This document shows positions 16,525 to 23,718 of a DNA stretch of 44,534 nucleotides, piece by piece. Source of the DNA: Prevotellaceae bacterium UBA3627 (GTDB taxonomy: Bacteria; Bacteroidota; Bacteroidia; Bacteroidales; Bacteroidaceae); assembly GCA_002373375.1 (NCBI GenBank), contig DFLE01000018.1, positions 15,545 to 60,078 on the forward strand, in the 5' to 3' direction. The notes under the pieces were generated by a model. The model was not told where the DNA came from. It saw nothing but the letters and a program-made list of their open reading frames with translations, and did not search any database. Each line of letters begins with the position of its first letter. The first letter of the stretch is position 1. Both the position numbers and the translations under genes were made by a program.

Positions 16525-18771
16525 TTACTTATACTTCTTCGCCATGAGTATGGTCTTTATCTCCTCCGGAGTAACGGCCTTGCCGAAGATTGAAATATCG
16601 TCGAACCAGAAAGCAGGATCAGGATCAGCCCAATTCCATGCCTGGTTACCTCCAAGACAGATAGTGTTGAGGTCAGCCGCATTGGTAAACAGTCCTGCCG
16701 CAGTGTTTGCCACACCGTCTATCTCCCATTGGTTCATCACCTCTCCATCAATATACACCACAGCCGTTGTGGCAGTAATAACACAGGTGTAGTAATGCCA
16801 CCTTCCGTCATCCAGCCATACCGTTGACTCCGTATTAATACCAGCAAGGTTCTGAGTTGGCGTATAGTCTGACCAACCAGCGTTGTTAACCTGTAGCAAA
16901 CCGCGGCTCTGGCAAACCATCATCGGGAATGTGTTCTCAACGGTGTTCTGCTGTCCGTAAGCCGAGAACAGAGGGCAGTAGAAGTAACCGTCTGTCTGGC
17001 TGCCCCTGTTTACCCAGAAACCTATCGTAAGCGCCTCAGCATCTGTCGCTGCCTTTGATATAGCATCGGCCGGGAGCTTCAGGTAATTAGTACGCATACC
17101 ACCCAATGCATTCTTAAACACATTGCCATAGTACGAGCCCTCGTTACCGAACGTACCGCCTCCGAACACACTGGCATCGCCAGCACCTCCCTCAAACGTA
17201 TTCAGATAAGACGGAGCCTTGTCTTCTATTATAGCCTGCATCTGCTCTGTTGAAATACAATGGTTGTAGATTGCGAAATCATCAAACCAGAAGCCTGCAT
17301 CATTGTCTGCCCAATTCCATGCCTGGTTACCACCAAGGCAGATATACTGCAAGGCAGAGGCATCGGTAAACAATCCAGCCGCAGTGTTGCCCACACCGTC
17401 AATCTCCCACTGGTTCATCACCACGCCGTCAATGTAAACAGCCGCCGTGGTCGGAGTAAACGTAGCACAATACAGATGCCACTTACCGTCATCAAGCCAC
17501 TCTGTTGACTCAACGTTGGCTCCTTTCACATTTTGTTCATTCGTGTAATCAGACCAACCTGCATTGTTAACCTGTAACAGTCCGCGGGTCTGGCATACCA
17601 TCATCGGGAAAGAGTTTTCCGTCGAGTTATGCTGCGCATACGCAGAGAAAAGCGGAGCATAGAAATATCCTGCGGTCTGCGTGCCTCGGTTCACCCAGAA
17701 GCTGATGGTTATCTCCTGCGTCTCACTGCACATGGTGAACAGGTCTGACGGCATGACGAGATAGTTGCTGCGCGGAGCAGTAGCCACGTTAGCGAACACC
17801 TTGCCATGCTGCTGGTCACGATATACTATAGAGCCTGCGCCGTATATGGTGCAGTCACCAGTGTATCCGTCAAAGCTTTGGAAGTAAACAGGAGCATAGA
17901 ACTCTATGTCGGTCTCGCCGCCGCCGCCACTGTCTTTCTTATATGACCATTCTTTCTCTGTTATAGTATTGCGATAGATATCAATATCGTCCACAAGCCA
18001 TGCGTACTCAGCGGCTTTGTCCTCGACTGTCTCGTAACTATTCTCTCCTATATATAAATAAGGAGCCACAGCCATGAAGTCAACGACCTTGCCCATGTCT
18101 ATCTGCGAATACTTATAGCTTGTCTGCGGTGTGTAGTCAATGCGTTTCTCACCGTCAACATACACGAAGTAGTTCTGGTCACGTATTGCCACAGCCACCT
18201 TGTGCCACTCATCGTCAGCCGGCAGCATACCTGTGGTAACCTCGTCAGAGGTGTTAAAGCTGTAGTCGCCGTCAACACCGTTAACCACCAGACCGCCATT
18301 GGCAGTCATAGCCACCTGCTGTGTGCCGTCCGCATTCTGGAAGGAGAACAATGTGGTCTGCTTGAAAGTGCTTGCATGCTCAGCATTCTGCTTCACATAA
18401 AACACGAGCGACACTGCATCCTGCGATGTAGAGCCTGCCACTCTCTCGCTGCGCGCCTGCGCAACGGGATTAAGCACTCTGGCATATCCGCCATTAAGGT
18501 TCAGGAACTGAGTGGCACGTGGATTCTCTAATTCAGAAACCTCTTTCGCCAATGCGGGAAAATCGCCACCATCATAAGCATACATAGTGAAATCACGTCC
18601 GTTGACAGGCTCCGCCGTGCCTTCATCGAAAGTATAAGAAGCCAATTTCACCAGTGAGGAATACACTTGACCACCAGCAGGAGGGTCCATTTGGTCCCAA
18701 TCAGGTCCACATGCCGTCATACCAAACATGACGACAGATGCAGCCGATAGCATCATTAGGTCTTTTCTCAT
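16525..18771 (-). CDS. Triple LamG-like (concanavalin-fold) lipoprotein, first gene of the PUL
   Basis: A 748-residue lipoprotein with lipobox GMTAC (Cys21). Three jelly-roll LamG-like modules can be read: about residues 40-270, 290-517 and 521-745. Modules 2 and 3 are close copies (both contain MMVCQ then RGLLQVNNAGWSDYT, YIDG then VMNQWEIDGV, and CLGGNQAWNWAD), while module 1 is divergent. There are no obvious glycosidase residues, so a surface glycan-binding role is likely, which would fit the operon, but this is inference. Surface glycan-binding proteins usually follow SusD; here it comes first, 23 nt before SusC. Module 3 also resembles the secreted protein at 42052-42993. No convincing -7 box was found upstream (18772-18961). 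Confidence 0.8.
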   Translation of the reverse strand: MRKDLMMLSAASVVMFGMTACGPDWDQMDPPAGGQVYSSLVKLASYTFDEGTAEPVNGRDFTMYAYDGGDFPALAKEVSELENPRATQFLNLNGGYARVLNPVAQARSERVAGSTSQDAVSLVFYVKQNAEHASTFKQTTLFSFQNADGTQQVAMTANGGLVVNGVDGDYSFNTSDEVTTGMLPADDEWHKVAVAIRDQNYFVYVDGEKRIDYTPQTSYKYSQIDMGKVVDFMAVAPYLYIGENSYETVEDKAAEYAWLVDDIDIYRNTITEKEWSYKKDSGGGGETDIEFYAPVYFQSFDGYTGDCTIYGAGSIVYRDQQHGKVFANVATAPRSNYLVMPSDLFTMCSETQEITISFWVNRGTQTAGYFYAPLFSAYAQHNSTENSFPMMVCQTRGLLQVNNAGWSDYTNEQNVKGANVESTEWLDDGKWHLYCATFTPTTAAVYIDGVVMNQWEIDGVGNTAAGLFTDASALQYICLGGNQAWNWADNDAGFWFDDFAIYNHCISTEQMQAIIEDKAPSYLNTFEGGAGDASVFGGGTFGNEGSYYGNVFKNALGGMRTNYLKLPADAISKAATDAEALTIGFWVNRGSQTDGYFYCPLFSAYGQQNTVENTFPMMVCQSRGLLQVNNAGWSDYTPTQNLAGINTESTVWLDDGRWHYYTCVITATTAVVYIDGEVMNQWEIDGVANTAAGLFTNAADLNTICLGGNQAWNWADPDPAFWFDDISIFGKAVTPEEIKTILMAKKYK

Positions 18772-18949
18772 TGTTTCTAAGTATAGTTAGTTTAATAATT
18801 CCAGTCTATCTTGGACACTATGTTTAGGCTTTACACAAAGCAGACATAAAATTAATTAATTTTGTACAAATTTTAGTTTTATTTTTGTTAAAAAAAATTA
18901 TAAAAAGACGGTTTTGCAAAAAATGTGAAGTAGAGATTACATTTTTTCT

Positions 18950-18957
18950 TAATTTTG
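18950..18957 (+). promoter_or_regulatory. -7 box immediately before the phosphoesterase gene
   Basis: TAATTTTG matches TAnnTTTG and ends 4 nt before the ATG at 18962, the same spacing as at 3586-3598. The transcript would start at or beside the A of the start codon, suggesting leaderless translation. The rest of the 190-bp gap to the divergent PUL is AT-rich with no clear further signal. Confidence 0.6.
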
Positions 18958-18961
18958 CCGT

Positions 18962-19468
18962 ATGAAACGAATTGGACTACTCTCTGACACCCACGCACAC
19001 TGGGACGACCGCTATGAACACTACTTCCATGACTGCGACGAGATATGGCACGCAGGCGACTTCGGCAGCATAGAGATAGCAGACCGCCTGCGCGAGATTG
19101 CTCCCCTGCGGGGCGTTTACGGCAATATCGACGGCGACATGGTGCGCCGCGAGTTTCCCGAGACATTACGCTTCAAGTGCGAGGATGTCGACGTGCTGAT
19201 GAAGCACATAGGCGGTTATCCCGGCAGATATGACCGCAGCGTGACGTGGGTGATGCAGTACAAAACCCCTGACCTTTTCATTTCCGGGCACTCCCACATT
19301 ACAAAGGTAATGTATGACCACAGGGTAAACTGCCTGCACATCAACCCCGGTGCTGCCGGACTATATGGTCAACAGCCCGTGCGCACCCTCGTGCGTTTCA
19401 ATATTGACGGGAAGAACATCAGCAACCTGGAGGTGATAGAGTTGCGCAATGCACAGACGGCTAACTAA
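18962..19468 (+). CDS. YfcE/MJ0936-family metallophosphoesterase
   Basis: A 168-residue cytoplasmic phosphodiesterase of the calcineurin-like superfamily. All metal-binding motifs are present: LLSDTHAHWDD (residues 6-16), IWHAGDFGS, YGNIDGD, a histidine in LMKHIGG and SGHSHITKV, followed by NPGAAGL. Family members hydrolyse phosphodiesters such as bis-pNPP in vitro; the physiological substrate is not known. It is transcribed alone, divergently from the PUL, from a promoter nearly overlapping its start codon. Confidence 0.92.
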   Translation: MKRIGLLSDTHAHWDDRYEHYFHDCDEIWHAGDFGSIEIADRLREIAPLRGVYGNIDGDMVRREFPETLRFKCEDVDVLMKHIGGYPGRYDRSVTWVMQYKTPDLFISGHSHITKVMYDHRVNCLHINPGAAGLYGQQPVRTLVRFNIDGKNISNLEVIELRNAQTAN

Positions 19469-19476
19469 GTAGTAAG

Positions 19477-19577
19477 AAGGAGATAGAAGGAGATAAAGGG
19501 AGATAGAGGGAGATAGAGGACAAATGCGTTAGGTGTTTATGAAGAGAAACATACAAATGCATTGTCCTCTATCTCCC
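19477..19577. repeat. Purine-rich tandem repeat forming a 16-bp-stem inverted repeat
   Basis: About four near-identical 10-nt units (AAGGAGATAG, AAGGAGATAA, AGGGAGATAG twice) run from 19477 to about 19519. The last part, 19508-19523, is perfectly complementary over 16 nt to 19562-19577, giving a long hairpin with a 38-nt loop just downstream of the phosphoesterase. There is no T-run directly after it. It could be an mRNA-end stabiliser or a weak terminator. Confidence 0.75.
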
Positions 19578-19722
19578 TTCCCTCTCTATATCCCTTAAAC
19601 TGCCAAGCGAAAGTTGAGCACCTTATTATATATAGAAGGCATATTTCTGGATAAAAAAAACGAAAAATCACATTCTTTGCTCAAAAAGGCAGAAAAAAGC
19701 CCAAAAATGTCTCTTTTTTGCA

Positions 19723-19804
19723 TTGTGTGCGTACACAACGCTTGACGTGAGTCAATTTAATCGCGATTTTTGATAAAAAAATTGGATTTTGTGTGCGCAC
19801 ACAG
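19723..19804. promoter_or_regulatory. Cluster of four palindromic operator-like sites
   Basis: Site 1 is TTGTGTGCGTACACAA (19723-19738). Site 2 is the inverted repeat TTGAC-GTGA-GTCAA (19742-19755). Site 3 is AATCGCGATT (19759-19768). Site 4 is the perfect palindrome TGTGTGCGCACACA (19790-19803). Sites 1 and 4 share a sequence with a central CG, as in LacI-family operators, and their centres are 66 bp apart. Site 4 lies just upstream of the -7 box at 19816, so a bound regulator would affect that promoter. The protein is unknown and not encoded in the window. Confidence 0.7.
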
Positions 19805-19815
19805 AGAAAAGTTTG

Positions 19816-19823
19816 TAACTTTG
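19816..19823 (+). promoter_or_regulatory. -7 box driving the 19.8-20.2 kb RNA
   Basis: TAACTTTG fits TAnnTTTG exactly and is followed by GCATTGTC, so transcription would start near 19830. A TTTG at 19788-19791 is a possible -33 element, but its 24-nt spacer is longer than the usual 19-21. That element overlaps palindrome site 4. Confidence 0.6.
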
Positions 19824-19829
19824 CATTGT

Positions 19830-20200
19830 CAAAAGAAAACAAGATGTATTTCTAACAAGAAAAGAAAACAACAAAATTTTCTGATGACGAAACAAAGATA
19901 ATAGAGATTATCAAAAAGTCAAAGATAAAGATATTGTTTAGGTTAGTTAGTATATAAAGATTGATTTAGGTTTTTAGTTTTCAAATACACCGTGAGGTGT
20001 TAAGGTAAACAAAGGATTTGTTAAAGTTTAGGATAACAAGTTTTTGATGCAGTCCAAGTAGGGCAAGGAGATGGAAGTCAAATACTGACTCCACCCCTAC
20101 CCAAAAAGGACGGTCGAAAAACCCTGAAAAAGAATATTGTTTAGGTTAGTAGATAAATTCTGGGAATGCAGCAGGTCGTGAGATTAGCTGCATTTTTTTT
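19830..20200 (+). ncRNA. Candidate structured small RNA of unknown family
   Basis: A promoter at 19816 and an intrinsic terminator at 20165-20200 bound about 370 nt with no credible ORF (all ATG frames stop within a few codons, except a 14-codon frame that is mostly terminator). Structure seen: a hairpin ACACC-GTGA-GGTGT at 19987-20000 with a GNRA-type loop. A rod-like hairpin at 20052-20111 pairs GTCC with GGAC, GTAGGG with CCCTAC and AGTCA with TGACT, and leaves a purine-rich internal loop containing GGAG. A 17-nt sequence, ATATTGTTTAGGTTAGT, occurs exactly at 19931-19947 and 20134-20150, and TTTAGG occurs four times. I do not recognise a known family; the rod shape recalls 6S-like RNAs. 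A remnant leader of a lost gene is the alternative. Confidence 0.6.
20165..20200 (+). terminator. Intrinsic terminator of the candidate small RNA
   Basis: AATGCAGC (20165-20172) pairs with GCTGCATT (20187-20194), giving an 8-bp stem followed by an unbroken run of T to 20200. Confidence 0.85.
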
Positions 20201-20253
20201 GTGCCTTTAAGTCATGCCGGGTTGCTGACTCACAAGGACCGCCAATCACCCCC

Positions 20254-20654
20254 AATCACCAAAATGTCCTATTTCAGGCTTCATTTCCTTGCGATATTAC
20301 TCAGCAACCTGTGGTTTGGGCTGAAATATCGCAAGGAAATCGTGGTTTGCGTTAAGTGCTGTAATACAGCACTATACAGAACAAGGCATAGCTAAAGGGT
20401 GACATTTTAGGGCTTTTTCAGCGTGAAAGCTATGCTTTTACAGTGTAAAGTGATAGCTTTTAGGGTGTGAAAGCTATGCTTTTACAACATGAAAGTTATG
20501 CTTTGGGAAGCAAAAAAGGCGCTTTTTAGCCCGAAAAACGAAAAAGAGAAGGTTGTGAGTTGTTACGACCTTCTCTTCTATTGTTATATTTTTCTTGTGA
20601 ATTTCTCTAGATTGCGAATTATAATGAAATGTTAAATCACCAAAATGTCCTATT
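20254..20654 (+). repeat. 401-bp composite intergenic element, copy B
   Basis: The element is bounded by identical 20-bp direct repeats AATCACCAAAATGTCCTATT at 20254-20273 and 20635-20654. Inside, in order: a 16-bp perfect inverted repeat (20283-20298 with 20325-20340, core CCTTGCGATATT); a palindrome AGTGCTGTAATACAGCACT (20355-20373); four 22-bp palindromic units (20422-20509); and a terminator-like hairpin (20545-20576, arms AGAGAAGGT/ACCTTCTCT). The same parts occur in inverted orientation at 43013-43414. No transposase or inverted terminal repeats are present, so it is not a typical IS or MITE. Confidence 0.88.
20422..20509. repeat. 22-bp palindromic repeat array, copy B (4 units)
   Basis: Units lie at 20422-20443, 20444-20465, 20466-20487 and 20488-20509, each exactly 22 nt and head to tail with no spacers. 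The second unit begins TGTAAAGTGATAGCTTTTA. The fourth is the most degraded. Confidence 0.88.
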
Positions 20655-20672
20655 CTATGTAGTTCGTTTTAT

Positions 20673-20850
20673 CTACTGATTTTAGGATTTCGGGATTATC
20701 ATTCTCATGATTCTTATGCAACAAAAATCCTTGAATCCTTAAATCCTTAGACAAACAAAAGACCATTCTCTACGGAGTTTAGGATTATAGGATTGTTATC
20801 CTCTCGGTTCTTATGCAACAAAAAATCCCCTTAATCCTTAGGATGTTTCC
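20673..20850. repeat. Two direct copies of a hairpin-forming repeat with 97-bp period
   Basis: TTTAGGATT recurs at 20681 and 20778, and TTCTTATGCAACAAAAA at 20711 and 20808, so both landmarks keep a 97-bp offset. Each copy pairs a left GGATT-rich arm with a right AATCC-rich arm (TTTAGGATTT against AAATCCTTA), forming a stem-loop with TTATGCAACA in the loop. It lies just upstream of the promoter of the 20938 gene. Confidence 0.75.
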
Positions 20851-20878
20851 GATTAAATCCAGATATGGCTACTTAATT

Positions 20879-20909
20879 TTTGATAATTTGATTTTTATTA
20901 GTACCTTTG
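20879..20909 (+). promoter_or_regulatory. Consensus -33/-7 promoter of the thioredoxin-fold lipoprotein gene
   Basis: TTTG at 20879-20882 and TACCTTTG at 20902-20909 are separated by 19 nt, the standard spacing of Bacteroidetes housekeeping promoters. The predicted start is near 20916, leaving a leader of about 22 nt before the ATG at 20938. Confidence 0.75.
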
Positions 20910-20937
20910 CAAGCATAACAAAGTATTTCTATATCTT

Positions 20938-22101
20938 ATGCTTAAACATAATAACAACATTTTATCATTCTGCCTGTTAGCAATAGTCTTGCTGCTTGCA
21001 TCTTGTAACAAGAACAAATTTCATATTGAAGGCGAGATAACCGATGCCGCTGACTCCGTATTATACTTTGAGCACATGAGCCTTGACGGGCCCGTTGTCC
21101 TTGACTCAGTAACACTCGATGCGAAAGGAGAGTTCTCTTTCTCTGGCGAGGGTGTCGCCGCACCTGAGTTCTACCGTCTGCGCATAGCCAATGGTATCAT
21201 CAACGTCAGCATTGACTCTACCGAGACCGTCACAGTGAAGGCCTCCTACCCCACCATGTCAACACAGTATGAGGTGAAGGGCAGCGACAACTGTACCAAG
21301 ATAAAGGAACTGGCACTGCTGCAGCAGCAGTTGTTGGCACAGGCCATCAACATTAGCAGGGACAACACCTTCGGCGTAAAGCAGACAGAGGACAGCATCA
21401 ACGCCCTGACAGAGCGATATAAGGACTACGTGCGCACCAACTACATATTCAAGGAGCCACATAAGGCTTATGCTTACTTCGCATTGTTCCAGACTCTCGG
21501 TCCACGCCTTATCTTCGACCCACAGCAGAGCGATATGGACATACGTACCTTCGCTGCCGTTGCTACAGCATGGGATACATATTACCCGGAGGCTGAGCGC
21601 GGACTGAACCTGCACAACATTGCCATTGAGGGACTGAAAGTGCTGCGCCATAACCAGGCCAAGAGATACGGACCTGCCGTTGATGCCGACAAGATAGAGG
21701 AGGTATCACTGCTTGACATCTCTCTGCCAGACAACAAAGGACAGATGCGTTCCCTGACCGATCTGAAGGGACAAGTGGTGCTGCTCGACTTCCACGTGTT
21801 CTCCTCTCCGGGCTCTACGGAGCGTATCATGATGCTGAGAGAGATATATAACAAGTATCACCAGCGCGGACTGCAGGTTTACCAGATTGGCTTTGACAGC
21901 GACATACACTTCTGGAAGACACAGACTGCTGCCCTGCCATGGATTAGCGTACACGACGCTGACGGTGCGTCATCACCAAACATAACCAAGTATAACGTGT
22001 CAGAGATACCTACATTCTTCTTAATAGACCGCACCAACACGCTGTATAAGCGCGACGCGCAGATAAAGGACTTGGACAAGGAGATTGAGTCATTGCTGTA
22101 A
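20938..22101 (+). CDS. DUF4369/thioredoxin-fold lipoprotein lacking CxxC
   Basis: A 387-residue lipoprotein with lipobox LLASC (Cys23). Residues 28-115 form a DUF4369-like beta domain (HIEGEITDAADSVLYFEHM), residues 120-245 are helical, and residues 256-387 form a thioredoxin/TlpA-like domain. The fold is supported by GQVVLLDFHVFSS and the cis-proline segment EIPTFFLIDRTN. Where relatives have WCxxC this protein has SSPGS (289-293), and its only cysteines are 12, 23 and 119. Thiol-disulfide exchange is therefore unlikely; a chaperone or binding role is possible. It lies 2 nt upstream of the HAD-RibF gene, so the two are probably one operon. Confidence 0.85.
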   Translation: MLKHNNNILSFCLLAIVLLLASCNKNKFHIEGEITDAADSVLYFEHMSLDGPVVLDSVTLDAKGEFSFSGEGVAAPEFYRLRIANGIINVSIDSTETVTVKASYPTMSTQYEVKGSDNCTKIKELALLQQQLLAQAINISRDNTFGVKQTEDSINALTERYKDYVRTNYIFKEPHKAYAYFALFQTLGPRLIFDPQQSDMDIRTFAAVATAWDTYYPEAERGLNLHNIAIEGLKVLRHNQAKRYGPAVDADKIEEVSLLDISLPDNKGQMRSLTDLKGQVVLLDFHVFSSPGSTERIMMLREIYNKYHQRGLQVYQIGFDSDIHFWKTQTAALPWISVHDADGASSPNITKYNVSEIPTFFLIDRTNTLYKRDAQIKDLDKEIESLL

Positions 22102-22103
22102 GG

Positions 22104-23651
22104 ATGAAGAAGGTTTTACTATTTGACTTCGGCACCATTCTCGTGGGACTGTCCAAGGAGCAGTGCGTAAAGGCCCTTGAACAGATAGGCTGCGGACGCA
22201 TAGCTTACTATGTGGATGAGTGCAGACAGGAGGATTTGTTCCACGACCTTGAGATTGGCGGTTCCATAGCCGACTTCTGTAATGAGGCACGCCGGCAATC
22301 GTCATACACAGACGAGAAAGGCGTATATCACCCCTGCAAGGCTACTGACGAGGATATATGCTGGGCATGGAACCAGTTGCTGCTCAACATACCCGTAGAG
22401 AAGCTGCGCCTCATATATCACCTGCATCACGACCTGGGATATCATACCGCTATACTTTCCAACACCAACCAGATACACTGGCAGTATGCCATGGAGCATC
22501 TCTTTACTGCAGACAACAAGACCGTCAATGATTACTTTGACGACATTTTCCTGTCATGCGACCTGCAGATGGTGAAGCCTGACGACTGCATCTACATTGA
22601 GATGTTCAACCGTATGAGGCAGGACTACGGCAACGCAAGCCTCAAGCCGTCTGACATTCTCTTTATAGATGACTCGAAGAAGAACTGCGAGGCGGCGGAG
22701 CGTAACGGCATCAGTACCTTCTGCGACCCTAAGGGCGACCGCTGGGCTGATTTCCTGAATGAGCAGAAGTATGCGGCAGTGATAGGAAACTTCGACGGAG
22801 TCCACACGGGACACCAGCATGTCATTACTGCCCTGAAGAAAGCAGCGGCACAGCGCAAGCTGAAACCCGTAGTCATCACTTTCGACAGACATCCACGCAC
22901 TCTCTTTGACCCTCACTTTGCACCTGAATATATCAGCACCTCTGACGAGAAAAGGCGGCTGTTGGAACAGATGGGAGTGGAGGTGCGCATCATTCCGTTC
23001 ACCCAGAACGTGGCTGACACCACCGCACGTCAGTTTATGGCTGACACACTGCATGATAAGATGAACATAAGGATGCTGCTGTTGGGCTATGACAACCGTT
23101 TCGGCAAACGTAACGAATACGAGGATTTCAATGCATACAAACGTTACGGAGAGGAACTCGGCATAGAGGTGGAGATGACCTCTGCTGTGGACTTGGAGGG
23201 CGTCACGGTGTCGTCATCGCGCATTCGTCACATGATAAAGGAGGGACGGATGGAAGAGGCTGCACGTTGTCTTACAAGGCCCTTCACCATCAGCGGCAAG
23301 GTAATCAGCGGTTACAAGCACGGCAAGGAGATAGGTTTCCCTACCGCTAACATCAGGGCACAGAAAGAGAAGATTACTCCCGCCAACGGCGTATATGCCT
23401 CCACCACGATGATAGGCGACAAAACATACCCTTCTGTCACTAACATAGGCACACGTCCTACATACACCGACGACTCCGACGTTAGCATAGAGACGCACAT
23501 AATAGGATATGACGGGGACTTGTACGGCACAGACATAGCAGTGGGATTCCTGCGCCGCCTGCGCGACGAGCGGAAGTTTCCTTCCCCTGAGGAACTGAGC
23601 AAACAGATTGCCGCAGACATTGAGCTGGCACTGAATGTGAATAAGCAATAA
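22104..23651 (+). CDS. ribF: HAD-family phosphatase fused to bifunctional riboflavin kinase/FAD synthetase
   Basis: A 515-residue fusion. Residues 1-215 are a HAD hydrolase: LLFDFGTIL with nucleophile D8, ILSNT with S119, K158 in MVKPDD and FIDDSKKN with D189/D190. Residues 222-515 are a complete RibF. Its FMN adenylyltransferase part has IGNFDGVHTGH (227-237) and SSSRIR (370-375), and its riboflavin kinase part has GKVISGYKHGKEIGFPTANI (398-417), NIGTRP and E463 in IETHI. RibF makes FMN and FAD; stand-alone RibF has about 310 residues. The HAD half could be a flavin-pathway phosphatase, by analogy with plant FMN hydrolase-riboflavin kinase fusions, but its substrate is not shown by sequence. 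The frame is continuous, so an artefactual fusion is unlikely. Confidence 0.9.
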   Translation: MKKVLLFDFGTILVGLSKEQCVKALEQIGCGRIAYYVDECRQEDLFHDLEIGGSIADFCNEARRQSSYTDEKGVYHPCKATDEDICWAWNQLLLNIPVEKLRLIYHLHHDLGYHTAILSNTNQIHWQYAMEHLFTADNKTVNDYFDDIFLSCDLQMVKPDDCIYIEMFNRMRQDYGNASLKPSDILFIDDSKKNCEAAERNGISTFCDPKGDRWADFLNEQKYAAVIGNFDGVHTGHQHVITALKKAAAQRKLKPVVITFDRHPRTLFDPHFAPEYISTSDEKRRLLEQMGVEVRIIPFTQNVADTTARQFMADTLHDKMNIRMLLLGYDNRFGKRNEYEDFNAYKRYGEELGIEVEMTSAVDLEGVTVSSSRIRHMIKEGRMEEAARCLTRPFTISGKVISGYKHGKEIGFPTANIRAQKEKITPANGVYASTTMIGDKTYPSVTNIGTRPTYTDDSDVSIETHIIGYDGDLYGTDIAVGFLRRLRDERKFPSPEELSKQIAADIELALNVNKQ

Positions 23652-23718
23652 AACACTACCATAACAAACCATCAGGACTATGCCTTGAGCTGACACTGAA
23701 TGTGCATAGACAATAAAT

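Noticed and set aside
18844..18870. Promoter for the PUL upstream of the LamG gene
   Set aside because: The best minus-strand candidate (CTGCTTTG with TTTG 23 nt upstream) misses the TA of the -7 box and has wrong spacing, so it was not annotated.
20201..20395. Small ORF in element B (MSYFRLHFLAILLSN...) matched by a frame in element D (43219-43539)
   Set aside because: The two copies differ almost only by amino-acid-changing substitutions, clustered in the loop of an inverted repeat whose arms are kept. Selection therefore appears to act on nucleic-acid structure, not on a peptide.
20254..20654. Element B as an insertion sequence or standard MITE
   Set aside because: No transposase gene, no terminal inverted repeats and no clear target duplication; the ends are direct repeats.
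22104..22160. HAD domain inactive because the second motif-I aspartate is missing (DFGT)
   Set aside because: Several active HAD phosphatases have DFG or DLG at this place, and the other three motifs are intact.
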